Assembly: GCA_006176705.1 (NCBI GenBank)
Contig: QRFJ01000766.1
Span: 186,001-250,000, forward strand
Direction: 5' to 3'
Source of the DNA: Cocos nucifera
Lineage: Eukaryota > Streptophyta > Magnoliopsida > Arecales > Arecaceae
Length of the DNA stretch: 64,000 bases
Part shown: piece by piece, positions 49,361 through 59,970 of the stretch
How the letters are laid out: each line of letters opens with the position of its first letter
Position numbering within the stretch: the first letter of the stretch is position 1
Translations under genes and position numbers: made by a program
Notes under the pieces: generated by a model
Seen by the model: the letters and a program-made list of their open reading frames with translations, nothing else
Database searches by the model: none
Told to the model about the DNA's origin: nothing

Positions 49361-50726
49361 ATTTTTAATAAATATGGGTCTAAAAATGGGATCATAAATT
49401 ATATCCCTAAAATTAATAATGATTATATCAATAATGGGATTATAAATCAACTTTCTGAGATTGGCAATCCAAAACCATTAAAATTTATTAATCCAATATT
49501 TGACACAGGATAGTAAGCTACATTGTGTCTGACTGAAGATGGTAAACTTAGCACTTGTTGGAAGGCAATCCAATATTTAGTTTTTATCTAATTTATCTTT
49601 TTAATTTATTTTTTTAGGATAATTTGAATAAGTTGGAGGGAGAGCTTAAATTTTCAAAGGCATGTGCTGGACCAAAAATATAGTCAGGTGTATTCTTTCA
49701 TGTTCTTTATTACATCCTTTATTTTTTTATTCTCCATTGAGGACAATGTCGATTAAGTTGGAGGAAGAAAAATAAAAATTTTAAAATATTAAGTCCTCGA
49801 AAAAGTTAGTATTTAGTATTTAGACACTTGATTTTGCTTAAGAATCGAATTAAACTAAGCATTTTTTTAAAAAAATTGAGAGAATCTATGAGATATTGAG
49901 AAATCAAGTATTAAGAAAATTCAATAAAGAGTTAAGTCTAGAACATAAAAAGTTTTTTCTTGAAGCATTTCTAATTATTTCTACTAGCATCAAAGAAAAG
50001 TCTACTTTTTATAGGCTTATGTAGGGTAACTATACATTTCTTCATATAACAAATTTATTTTAATAAAATAGTTTTCAAGTACTTCTCACTGAGTAACCGG
50101 ACCTCTTTGCCTAAGCAAGCATTGAGTTTCACGTCAAAAGGTAGGAAGGGCAAAGAAGCTCGTTGTAAAGCTAGTCTTAACTCGTAGCCTATTTGATTCG
50201 AGCTAGTAAGTCCGAGGGGTATTCTATACCTAGTGCCCTAAAGCCAACTGGTTTGGGAGTCATTGGCCCAAGACTCGCTACATGGATTAAATAGAAAGCT
50301 TAAGTGGTTAAAACACTCAATAGTGGTACAACGTTAGAAAAAAATAAAATAAATATAAAAAAATATTAATTTTCCACTGAATAATCGGATCTCGTTGTCT
50401 AAGTAAGCAATGATATTCATATCAAAAAGTGGGCAATATAAAAATAAAAATCAATAAATGAAAGATGGAAGTAGCAATACACTTGTCTATATGAAAGTTT
50501 AGACAAATCAGAGATAAAGATAGGATAATTTAGAAAAAGTTCAAAAAAATTTAATGCTCTTTATTTAATTTTTTTATTAATAAGTATTAATACCTCAATG
50601 ATATGTCTCACTTAAGCTCTACTAAATATCAATGGCCATTTTGAAAACTGCTTAGGTAAAATTCAAAATTCTAAAGTTAAAAAGGTATTTAAAACTAATT
50701 TCTTTCTTTTCTCGAGGACGAGCAAA
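49361..50726 (+). other. G1 3' non-coding region
   Basis: No pol motifs are visible. Phrases typical of gypsy 3' regions occur: CTTGTTGGAAGGCAATCCAA at about 49554 and GAGGACAATGTCGATTAAGT at about 49738. Purine-rich AAGTTGGAGGGAGAG (49631) and AAGTTGGAGGAAGAAAA (about 49757) look like extra polypurine tracts. Confidence 0.55.
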
Positions 50727-50743
50727 GCTTAAGTTGGGAGGTG
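50727..50743 (+). other. G1 polypurine tract
   Basis: AGCTTAAGTTGGGAGGTG directly precedes the 3' LTR start, after CTCGAGGACGAGCAAAG, a phrase common before the 3' LTR of plant gypsy elements. Confidence 0.8.
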
Positions 50744-52320
50744 TGATAAGTACCATAAATTCATCAATAAAAATATTAATTTATCAATTAATTTATCTTA
50801 ATTTTTAAGAATTATTAATTAATTTATATATAATTTTTAAGAAATTCATATTTTTATTAACTAAAAAATTAATTATAAAATAATAAAAATTAAAAAATAA
50901 AATTTTATAATCAATGGAAAGAGCTCATTTTTTTTATTATAACAAAATAAGTTTGAAGTAAAATGAAGCTAAAATGAAGAAGATATGAATTTCTAAAGAA
51001 GTAAAATAAATAAAATTTAAATAAGAAAAGAAAATGGCTCAGCCGACTTCGCAAGTCAAGCCACCAAGCCATCAAAGCCGACTCAACCGTTGAAGCCATC
51101 AGCCGATCCACGATCCAGGCGTGGAGCACCAACTTAGCAAAAATCGACGAATCACAGCGCAACATGTGGCGGACCTAAACCCTTAAAGGGTCCACAAAAA
51201 TTTATCGTAGCTCACAGGGCAATCTGGTCTTTTCACTCGACAATAGAGATGCTGATTGGCTACGGTGTGTGGTGCAGCCGGTCCATATGGTCCATGGGAA
51301 CAGTAATTATGCGATCAGATGGTTGCGGTCAAGATCGAACGGCGATGGTGATTTTCGGATTTGATTCAAATTCTATTAGCGATCTAGCACGATCCAATGG
51401 CCAAAAAACCAAGTGATGAAGATCCAATGGCCCAAAATGCTCTCGATGGTGATTAGGACTCTCAACGCATGATTTGTGGCCAGATTTCCTACATCAACGC
51501 GCGATTGGATGGTCAAAATTTAATCCAACCTGATCTAGGCCGATATGCATCCGATTTTGATGATTTTTGGACCGTTGGATTCCTATTGAATGGCTAGATT
51601 TCACCAAACTTATCAGATTCATATCAGAGCTACTTTAATCCAAATTTTACTCAAATTTCTTTATATTTTGATGATTATAAAGGATATTAGTCCCACACTA
51701 CCTCCAGAAAAAATATCCAACTCTCCTAGCTCTATAAAAAGGACCCCAAGCCTCCAAAAATCAATATCTCTGATCAAGGTGAAGCTTTGGTACAGGGTGA
51801 AGCCAGGCTATAGGTTAATGGCTGCTTCAAAGTAATTGGTGCCAAGAAAAAGAGCGGGGCTTCTACACCATATCTCCGCCAAAATCGATCCAAGATTAGA
51901 GATCAACCTATTTTATTTTTTATATTTTATGTATTTAAATTATGAATTTTTTAATTAATGTAATATTTATTTTTATGCTCTTTAATTTTATGCTCTTAAT
52001 TTTTATTATAATTTAATTTTTATATTTTAATTATTATTTTTTATTGCAAGTAGATGCTAAGATCTAACTAGTAGATCTTAGTACCAAGTTTAAATTCCTG
52101 TACCTTTTGATTTTTGCTTTTTATTTTTTGACTTCACTTTTGATCCCAAAACTCTTCTCTTTTCTTTTCTTTTGTAAAATCAAAGATTTCAAATCTAAAA
52201 ATACTACCTTCCATGTAGATTCGATCCGACTCACTGCTATCTATGGATTTTTAATTATTTTAAGAAGTCGAATTAAACTGATAAACACGGTGTCTTAACA
52301 ACAACATCGCATTCCTATCA
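50744..52320 (+). repeat. G1 3' LTR (1577 bp)
   Basis: It starts TGATAAGTACCATAAATTC and ends CATTCCTATCA. It differs from the 5' LTR by scattered substitutions, many of them C/T or G/A, so the insertion is not recent. Confidence 0.9.
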
Positions 52321-52325
52321 GTGCC
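52321..52325 (+). other. Target-site duplication GTGCC, right copy (G1)
   Basis: It directly follows the G1 end CCTATCA and matches GTGCC at 44651-44655. Confidence 0.9.
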
Positions 52326-52687
52326 CTCATTCTCTACCAAGTACCTATACTCTCGCTCTGATGTCTCTACACCATAGAATCAAGACTCATCTACTATAAA
52401 GAAGCGATTGTACACTAACCTTTCGGATCAATCACCATCCTCATGATGATCCTATGATCAAGAGCATTTTATAAGTTAATAATGAAAATTCTTGTCTTAA
52501 ATTTTTAACTCTTGAAAATAAGAATTATCATTATCATTAACTTAAGGGATGTATCACAGACACTAAATACACATATGTGATAGAAAATAATCTATTTTAT
52601 TATTTATAGTCAAAATTATAATTTTGCCCTTAGAAGTGTATTACAAGTGTCAGTCAATTCTGACTTCTAGGGCACACATATCTAACA
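52326..52687 (-). repeat. Minus-strand copia 5' LTR, second part
   Basis: It completes the LTR cut at 44655 and ends CACATATCTAACA, the reversed start TGTTAGATATGTG. Together the two parts are about 2.33 kb. Confidence 0.88.
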
Positions 52688-53790
52688 GATCCTACGCATA
52701 AAAAATGGAGCAAGAGTTGCTGCTATGGCCGTGGGAATCTATCCTCTTCGACTACCGTCTGACTTAGACTTGGTACTTAGGGATTGTTATTATGTGCCTG
52801 CTATAAGCAGAAATTTGATTTCTATTTCATGTTTAGCACAAGAAGACTATGTAATTAGTTTTCTTAAGGACCATTGTAATATTCTTTATAAAAGAAATAA
52901 AATTGTAAGTGGTTTCCTCATTAACGGTCTCTACCAGTTACATATTGATGTATTTGTCTTTAATATTGAGCAAAATGTGAATGCTATAAAATGACCCAGG
53001 GATAGTCTAAATAATAGGTATCTATGGCACCTAAGGCTAGGTCATATAGCAGAAGATAGTATTAACAAATTGGAGAAAATTAGGCTATTGAGTTCATTGA
53101 CTTTCGAGTCATATCCAATTTATGAATCATGTCTTCATGGCAAAATGACTAAGCTTTCTTTTGTGGGACATAGGAAAAGGGCCACGAATCTACTTGCTCT
53201 AGTACATACTGATGTGTGCGGATCATTTGATATGCCGGCTAGAGGCAACTTTGTCTGCTTCATAATCTTTACCGATGATTTATCTCGGTATGGATACGTA
53301 TATCTTATGAGACACAAGTCTGAAGCCTTTAAAAAGTTTAAGAAATTCAGATATGAAGTAGAAAAGCAAACTAGAAAACCCATTAAGGTTCTTGATCAAA
53401 TCGAGGAGGTGAATACCTTAGTTGGAAATTCTTAAACTATCTCAAGCAAAATGGCATAGTCTCTCAATGGACTCCACCTGAAATATCTCAACTCAATGGA
53501 GTTTCAGAATGGAGGAACCGGATCCTATTAGATATGGTCTGATCCATGATGAGCTTCACAGACCTTCCTGATTTTCTTTGAGGATATAGTCTATTAACTG
53601 CAATATATTTACTAAATAAGATTTCCTCTAAAACCATTCTTACCACACCGTATGAGATATGGCATGGTAAGAAACCAAGTCTATGTCATCTCAAAATTTG
53701 GGGTTGTCCGGCTCATGTCAAAAAATAACAAGTGGACAAGTTAGACTTTAGGTCCTTTAAAGCTCGATTTATAGGATATCCTAAAGAGTC
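52688..53790 (+). pseudogene. P1 pol: pre-integrase and integrase
   Basis: It begins with GATCC (52688-52692), the right target duplication, and continues the P1 frame: RIKNGARVAAMAVGIYPLRL, YYVPAISRNLISISCLAQED, SGFLINGLYQLHIDV to 52994. It then reads WHLRLGHIAEDSINKLEK, SYPIYESCLHGKMTKLSF, HTDVCGSFDM and FTDDLSRYGYVYLMRHKSEA (53070-53435), then PPEISQLNGVSEW and TPYEIWHGKKPS in other phases. The first integrase Asp is present. One Cys of the zinc site reads Tyr, as in M1. Several frameshifts and stops make it inactive. Confidence 0.85.
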
Positions 53791-54957
53791 ATTAGGATAT
53801 TATTTCTACATTCCAAAAGACCATAATGTGATTGTAAGTCGGCATGCCATCTTTCTTGAAAATTATTTATTCAAGATAGCAGCATTGAAAAGTAGATCAA
53901 ACTTGAGGAGAAAGTCTCACAAGAGCAACGAGCTAAGGATCCTATGGAACCAAATCAGGTTGAGCCAATACAATCACTATCTCCTCCACCTCGTAGATCA
54001 GAAAGGGTTTCCCATCCCCCTAAGAGGTACTTTGGTATTATCTCAAAGAAAGTAGAGGAAATATTTCTCATAGGTAATGGGGTTCATGGTGATGATCTCA
54101 AAACCTATGACAAGGCAATATCAGATATCGACTTCAAAAAATGGTTAGAGGCAATAAAATCAGAAATTGACTCGATGGACTCAAACAAAGTCCAGACCTT
54201 GGTAGATCCACCAGAAAGTCTAGTACCTATTGGGTGTAAATGGATCTACAAGAGAAAGATTGGTGCAGATAAAAATATTGAGACATTCAAAGCTAGATTA
54301 GTGGCAAAAGATTATAGTCAGTATGAAGGCATTGACTATCAGGATACTTTTTTGTCAGTAGCTATGCTAAAATCCATCCGCACATTGCTTACTATTGCAG
54401 CTTATTTCAATTATGAAATATGATAAATGGACATAAAAATGGCATTCTTAAATGGATACCTTGAGGAAGATATCTAAATGGAACAACCGCTAGGTTTCAC
54501 ATCCAGTGATGCTGATCACAAAGTATGCAAGCTGCAAAGGTCCATATATGGACTTAAGCAAGCATCTCGGAGTTGCAATACTCGATTTAATGATATGATC
54601 AAATTATTTGGTTTCATCAAAAATGAGGAAGAACCATGTATTTTTGAAAGGATCAATGGGAGCGCTATTGTCTTCCTCGTACTGTACGTGGATGATATCC
54701 TCCTTATTGAGAATGATATTCCCATTTTGACCACTGTTAAAATGTGGTTATCTAAAAAATTCTTCATTACAGACCTAGGAGAAGCATCCTTCATTCTAGA
54801 AATTAAGATCTATAGAGATAGACCGAATAGGATGCTAGGTTTTTCACAGCAGATGTACATAGAAGAAGTGCTAAAAAGGATTAGCATGAAAAACTCCAAG
54901 AGGGGATTGGTTTCTTTTAGACATGGCATTCATCTCTCCAAGAAAATGTGTCCCAAC
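53791..54957 (+). pseudogene. P1 pol: reverse transcriptase, cut by P2
   Basis: Motifs: LVPIGCKWIYKRKIGADKNI, FKARLVAKDYSQYEGIDYQD, then two adjacent stops (TGA TAA at about 54421) where M1 reads WQ, MAFLNGYLEEDI, a third stop, LQRSIYGLKQASRSCN, catalytic YVDDILLIEND and YRDRPNRMLGFSQQMYIEEV. It ends HLSKKMCPN, where the P2 LTR begins at 54958; in M1 the same point continues with EEIECMSKIPYAS. The rest of RT, RNase H and the P1 3' LTR should follow P2 outside the window. Confidence 0.88.
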
Positions 54958-57239
54958 TGTTAGATATATGTGCCCTAGAAGCCAGAATTGGCTGACACTT
55001 ATAATACACTTCTAGGGGCAAAATTATAATTTTGACTATAATCAATAAAATGGGTTATTTTCTATCACATATGTGTATTTAGTGTCTGTGATACATCCTT
55101 TGAGTTAATGATAATGATAATTCATATTTTCAAGAGTTGAAAATTTAAGACATGAATAATCATTGTTAACTCATAAAATGCGCCCGACCATAGGATCATC
55201 ACGAGGATGGTGATTGATCCGGAAGGTTGGTATACAATCGCTTCTCTTTAGTAGATGAGTCTTGAGTCCTATAGTGTGGAGACACCGGAGCGAGAGTATA
55301 AGGTACTCGTTAGAAACGAGGGCAACTGACCATGACTACCTCGAGTAGTCATTAGGAAGTCTACTTTCTCGTCAATGACTGACTCGATGCTGCATAGTGG
55401 TATCTTGTTCTTTGACCTGAGGTGCATCGGCAGTTTACCTTGAGGGTGTTATAGTTTGACTACACCATTACTCCGGTCCTCCTAGCCATATGGAATCAAG
55501 GTGTAATGTTGGCTATAGCATGTTCATGTGTAGGAACTGGATTGCATCAAGATGGAAATCTATCTATCTCAATGGTAGAGGAGCAGAGCTATGATAATGC
55601 ATGGAATCAAGTCCAGAAAGCTCCATGGCCATGGAGAGTGAATAATAAAAGAGTTTCTATTTAGATTTTCACATCGGACTCGAATCGAATGGTTACATCA
55701 TATGACAGAGACTAGGATTTGATGAGTTCACCTTAACCCTAATCTGATCGGGGCTCAAGATAAGAAGAAATTAATCACATAGGTAGCTACACAAGAGGTT
55801 TGCATTCGCTCTGATGGGTTGCCACATATACTGCTAGGTGTCACTGGTGGATTTTGGGAGTATTAGAATGATTTAGATGATCGATCATTCAAACTGTTCG
55901 AATCAGAAGAGTTCTGATCCATCGAAAGGAGTTTCGATGATGTCGATGATAAAGATCATGACATATTCCATTACCATACAGAACTAAATCTAACTGGATC
56001 ATACAAACAAGGGTTTGAATCTGGTGATCATCAATTGAACTGATCTGGTTCAATTGATCTGAATGAGATTCAATTAGGTTCAGGAAATCGTGCTAGCACT
56101 CGATTGAACCTACGTTTTTTTTTGCTTATAAATAAGTTGTCCTGTCTGAGCCAAAGGAGTTTGTGCTCAACCAAAGGCCTTCATATGGTCTGACTGAAGG
56201 TTGTCCAAGTCAAAAAAGGTTGTCTTATTTTGTAGGACATTACCTGCCATTTTTGATCACCTGCCATTTCTCGTTCTTTGACTTTGGTCAAAAGTCTACC
56301 TTTGACTGTCAAATATTGACCATTGATACTTTGACTTTGTCCATGTATCATGAACTATTGAAGAGCTGTGGGGGCCTGTCCCCCTGCTAGAACCTGGCAA
56401 GAAAGAGGGTGCATGCCACCCTTGGCGTGTGCCCAAGTTGGAGGCGCCCAGGAGTCCCTGTTGGATAGGGACTCCATCTCCTTTTTGGATTTCGATTAGA
56501 GTTCTCCTAAGAACCAACTTTGACTGGTCTTAGGCACCCTCTAAGGAGGAATCCTTGGGACTCTATTCCCACCAATCAGATTTAGATCTAATTTCACAAA
56601 GAGTTATGATTGGTTGGAAAGAAGAGGAGTTGGATCACGCTTAGTCTATAAATAAGACCCTGCGCCCAACTCAAATTAAGTTTAAGATTGAAAGTTTGAG
56701 AAATTCAAACCCCATGCCCCAAGGCTGCCTCTCCCCTCTTCCTCCATGCCAAACCCACCTTCTCCCTCTCCTCTCTATGTCCAAAGTATTTGGATTCTTG
56801 GTTGGTACGATCCAGACGAGAGAAAGGCGACTGAAAGCTAGAAGGCTGCACTGCTGCATAGGACGACTGCTGATCTTCAAAAGAAGTTTTGGAGATCCTC
56901 CAGATTAGATCCAGATCTGATCTCTGGAGACATGATAGAGAAGAAGAGGATTTCCAAATTTAGCCTGAGTGGATATCGGTAGAGGCCAAGCACTTGCGTG
57001 GCTAGATCCAGAACCTTCCGCTGCATACAGGATCATCAATGGGTAATAGGATTACCCACTTCAAGGTAAATTAAATTTGATTTAATTTATCTAATTTTAT
57101 TTTAATTTCTAAAATAATAATAATTAGATCTAAAATATCTTAGATCTAATCTAAATCAAAGAAAAAAATTTTTGAAATATATCTTTTGATCTAATCAGAT
57201 CTGAACGAACCTGGTCCGAGAAATCAGGATTTCCCTTCA
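54958..57239 (+). repeat. P2 5' LTR (subfamily B2, 2282 bp)
   Basis: It starts TGTTAGATATATGTGCCC and ends TTTCCCTTCA. It has the B2 block (GGGGGCCTGTCCCCCTGC near 56370) and a TATA box at 56647. Between about 55260 and 56200 it shows small indels relative to the 3' LTR. Confidence 0.92.
56647..56654 (+). promoter_or_regulatory. Probable TATA box of the P2 5' LTR
   Basis: TCTATAAATAAGACCC lies about 590 bp before the LTR end, conserved in position in P1 and M1. Confidence 0.6.
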
Positions 57240-57254
57240 ATTGGTATCAGAGCC
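57240..57254 (+). other. P2 primer-binding site
   Basis: ATTGGTATCAGAGCC is a perfect copia initiator-methionine-tRNA site directly after the LTR. It is the only unmutated one in the window. Confidence 0.92.
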
Positions 57255-59118
57255 AAGGTTCTAAAAGTATTTAGATCTAATTTTAAATTTATTTTAATCA
57301 AAAAATAAGTGATTTTAGATGTTAGATGAGATATGATCAGATTTAAAATAAAAAAAAATTAAAAAAAAATTAAAATTAAATGATTTGGATCTAAGATTAG
57401 AAAATATGCATGACTAGTTCTAAAATAGAATAGTTCTATAGAATAGTCTTGTATATTTTCAGTTTAAGTTGATTAAATCATATTTTAAATTTATTTATTT
57501 ATTATTTTTTGATATTATAATGGTTATAATAATATCTAAAAAATAGCAAATAAAAATTATTTAATTTTAAATATCATATGAGATATGACATATGCAAGTC
57601 TAGACTAGTTGTAGAATAGTTCTACATAATTATCTAGATTAAAATTTATTTTGATTAGATCAATTTAAATCTAATTTTTTAGATTATTATAAGATAATTT
57701 AGATCTGAAAATATGCATGATTCGATACATGAGATGTATACAAAATATGCCATGATTAGATCTAATTTGTATATGAGATATATGATATAGATCTAAAACT
57801 GTTTTGTAGTATTGCATGTTCCTGATTAAGACGTTCCTCTTGGCCGTCCGATCATAAGAATGAAGAAGGATTTAAAAGCTCTCTCTTTCCATTCGATGGG
57901 ATGTTCTTATGATGTGTAGGGGTGCTGCATGTTCGTTCTTAATTAGAAATCCAAAACTTACTTTCTACAAAACCCTAGATCCTGAAATCCTAGGATTTAT
58001 TATGCATATTTTGTTTATGAACCCTACTTAATTAAAAATTAAGATTATGGAATATCAATTAGATCTAAAATTGAGAATTTTAGATCTAAGATATATTCAT
58101 AATACTGGGTTCGGACTTGGGTAGCTCAATTAGGTCTAAGCGGTTGATCAAACCAAATCAAGAGTTGGTTAGATGGGATCAACAATGCTTAAATTAACCA
58201 GCCTAATAGGATTAAGTCTGGGTCAAGATCGAGTCACGATCAAGCAAGACCTAATTAGGCTCAGAGGTTAGAGTCTGGATTGTAGGCTAATCCAATTGGT
58301 TCTGACTCAATAATTTGGTGTCTAAGGTAAGTTTGGCAGATACGATCGACTGGTTTTTAATTGGAAGCTACTCGATCTGAATGCGTTCTTTTACGAATTA
58401 ATGGCATTATCTTCCCCCGATCTCACTTACTGGCCATATCTATTGACACAATTCTGATCTGAGGTGGTCAATAATCCGAGCTAACCCATGCCACTAGGTT
58501 AGTCATAATTGTTATGACTATGACAAGTCTAGTTTAATGAGATCTGAATCAATTCTTCCTAAAAAAAGATTAAGTCTGAGGTCTTCCACATTGTAGATGT
58601 GCGGGCCCTTCCCAGCGTTGATTGTTCTCGGCTGGATACAGTGGCTCAGTTGCACCGAGAAGATGCAACCATGTCTATTAGGCATTGGATGCTATGGGCT
58701 AGAGGATGAGTTGGGCTCAATATTCCAGATATGGTGAGAGACTCAATTAGGAACCCAGTCTGTACAAATGGTGGGTCTGACTTAACTAAGGAGTGGATCA
58801 ATATTCCAGATACGGTGAGATTCATGAATTAGAGACCAAGTTTGGGTGCACCATGATTAGAGAATCATTGAACAAGAGTTGTTCACTCATTGGCTAACCC
58901 ATCACCAATAATTGTTAGGTGAGGTGATGAGTCAGTTGGTGAGACCGCACCACTCACTAGAAATCATTAATCATGAAGATTTTCGCATCTCTATAGAGGG
59001 AGTGTAGGAATCTGAGAAAAATAGTGGGAGCTAATTTGTTTAAAAATAAAATCTCTAAATAAATTGGTCAAGTCATAATTATAATATCTAACTAGAATCT
59101 TTGACTTTTTATAGAAAA
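57255..59118 (+). other. P2 untranslated leader
   Basis: About 1.86 kb, collinear with the P1 and M1 leaders (GATGTGCGGGCCCTTCCC near 58596). A small hairpin, GTAGAA (57611-57616) with TTCTAC (57620-57625), corresponds to the P1 hairpin at 18112. There is no coding. Confidence 0.6.
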
Positions 59119-59970
59119 ATGTCTGCGTCCAACCCATTGGCATGTATCCTGAACACACATAGACTGACTGGACTCAATTATAAAGATTGGCTCAGGAGCT
59201 ATAAAATAGTTTTGGGTTTCGAGAAGTTAACCCATGTACTGAACCAGGACCCTCCCACCTTACCAGCCCGTCCATCTATTGAACAGAGAGCATCTCTGGA
59301 GAAATGGATAGACGAAGATAATAAGGCCAGATATTACATGTTGGGCTCGATGTCTGATGAGCTCCAGCGCCAACATGAGGATATCGAGACTGCTCGCCAA
59401 ACGTTGGCTCACCTATAGGAGATGTTTGGTGAATAGAGTCGTGCAGCCAAATATCAAGTCACGAAATGATTTTTTAAGGCTAAGATGTGTGATGGGCAGT
59501 CAGTCCAAGATCATTGCCTGATGATGATCAAGGACTTGGAAGAGCTTGAGAAGCTCGGTGTGAAGTTGGACTTGGATCTGCCAAACGATGTTATTCTGCA
59601 ATCCTTGACTGATGCATATGGATAATTCATCATGAATTACCACATGCATAAACTTCAAAATTCCTTGGCCAAATTAATGAATATGCTGGTTATCGCTAAG
59701 CTTTCTATGAAAGGTTCTAAAGGCTCAGTTCTTGCTATAGAATGAACTTCTTCCAAAAGAAAGACTTATGGAAAGAAAAAGAAGTCTGCAAAAAAGCAGA
59801 AGGTGGAAGGAGCAAAGAAGAAGAAGGCAGAACCGAAGAAAAAGGCCGATGTCAAAGGAAAGTGTTTCTATTGCAACAGCGATGACCATTGGAAGCGAAA
59901 CTGCCCTACTTACCTGGCCACCCTAAAGAACAAGAAGGAAGGTCCTTCTGGAGGTATGCTCGTTATTCGA
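59119..59970 (+). pseudogene. P2 gag
   Basis: It starts MSASNPLACILNTHRLTG, with core LTHVLNQDPPTLPARPSIEQ, YYMLGSMSDELQRQHEDIET, CDGQSVQDHCLMMIKDLEEL and MNYHMHKLQNSLAKLMNMLV, a Lys-rich stretch, and a complete zinc knuckle CX2CX4HX4C (CFYCNSDDHWKRNC) at about 59860-59902. The frame is kept throughout, but five stops occur (after LAHL, MFGE, QVTK, DAYG and VLAIE), where relatives have Gln, Arg or Trp. It ends at GGMLVI, where a deletion joins it to pol. Confidence 0.88.

Larger units (their letters stand above)
44656..52320 (+). mobile_element. G1: gag-only, Athila-like Ty3/gypsy LTR element (7.67 kb)
   Basis: Complete boundaries: LTRs 44656-46241 and 50744-52320 starting TGATAAGTACC and ending TTCCTATCA, primer-binding site, polypurine tract and the GTGCC duplication. 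The 4.5 kb internal region encodes a gypsy gag and a second short frame, but I find no protease, RT, RNase H or integrase motif in any frame. It fits the gag-only non-autonomous type known as TR-GAG and would depend on an autonomous relative. It is the youngest layer inside the minus copia LTR. Confidence 0.85.
40762..52687 (-). mobile_element. Minus-strand Ty1/copia element in the right contig (5' end; subfamily B2)
   Basis: Read on the minus strand: 5' LTR (52687-52326 and 44655-42691, split by G1), primer-binding site, leader, and the first 50 bases of gag before the gap. By the GATCC duplication and the P1 flank this is the same insertion as M1. However, its LTR and leader match P2-type subfamily B2, while the M1 3' LTR is B1. 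Either the element is recombinant or one contig end is chimeric. Confidence 0.65.

Noticed and set aside
30600..52320. Two independent G1 insertions or a true segmental duplication
   Set aside because: The same insertion point in the same LTR rules out independent insertion. True duplication is possible but fits poorly with indel noise confined to one copy and an N gap between them.
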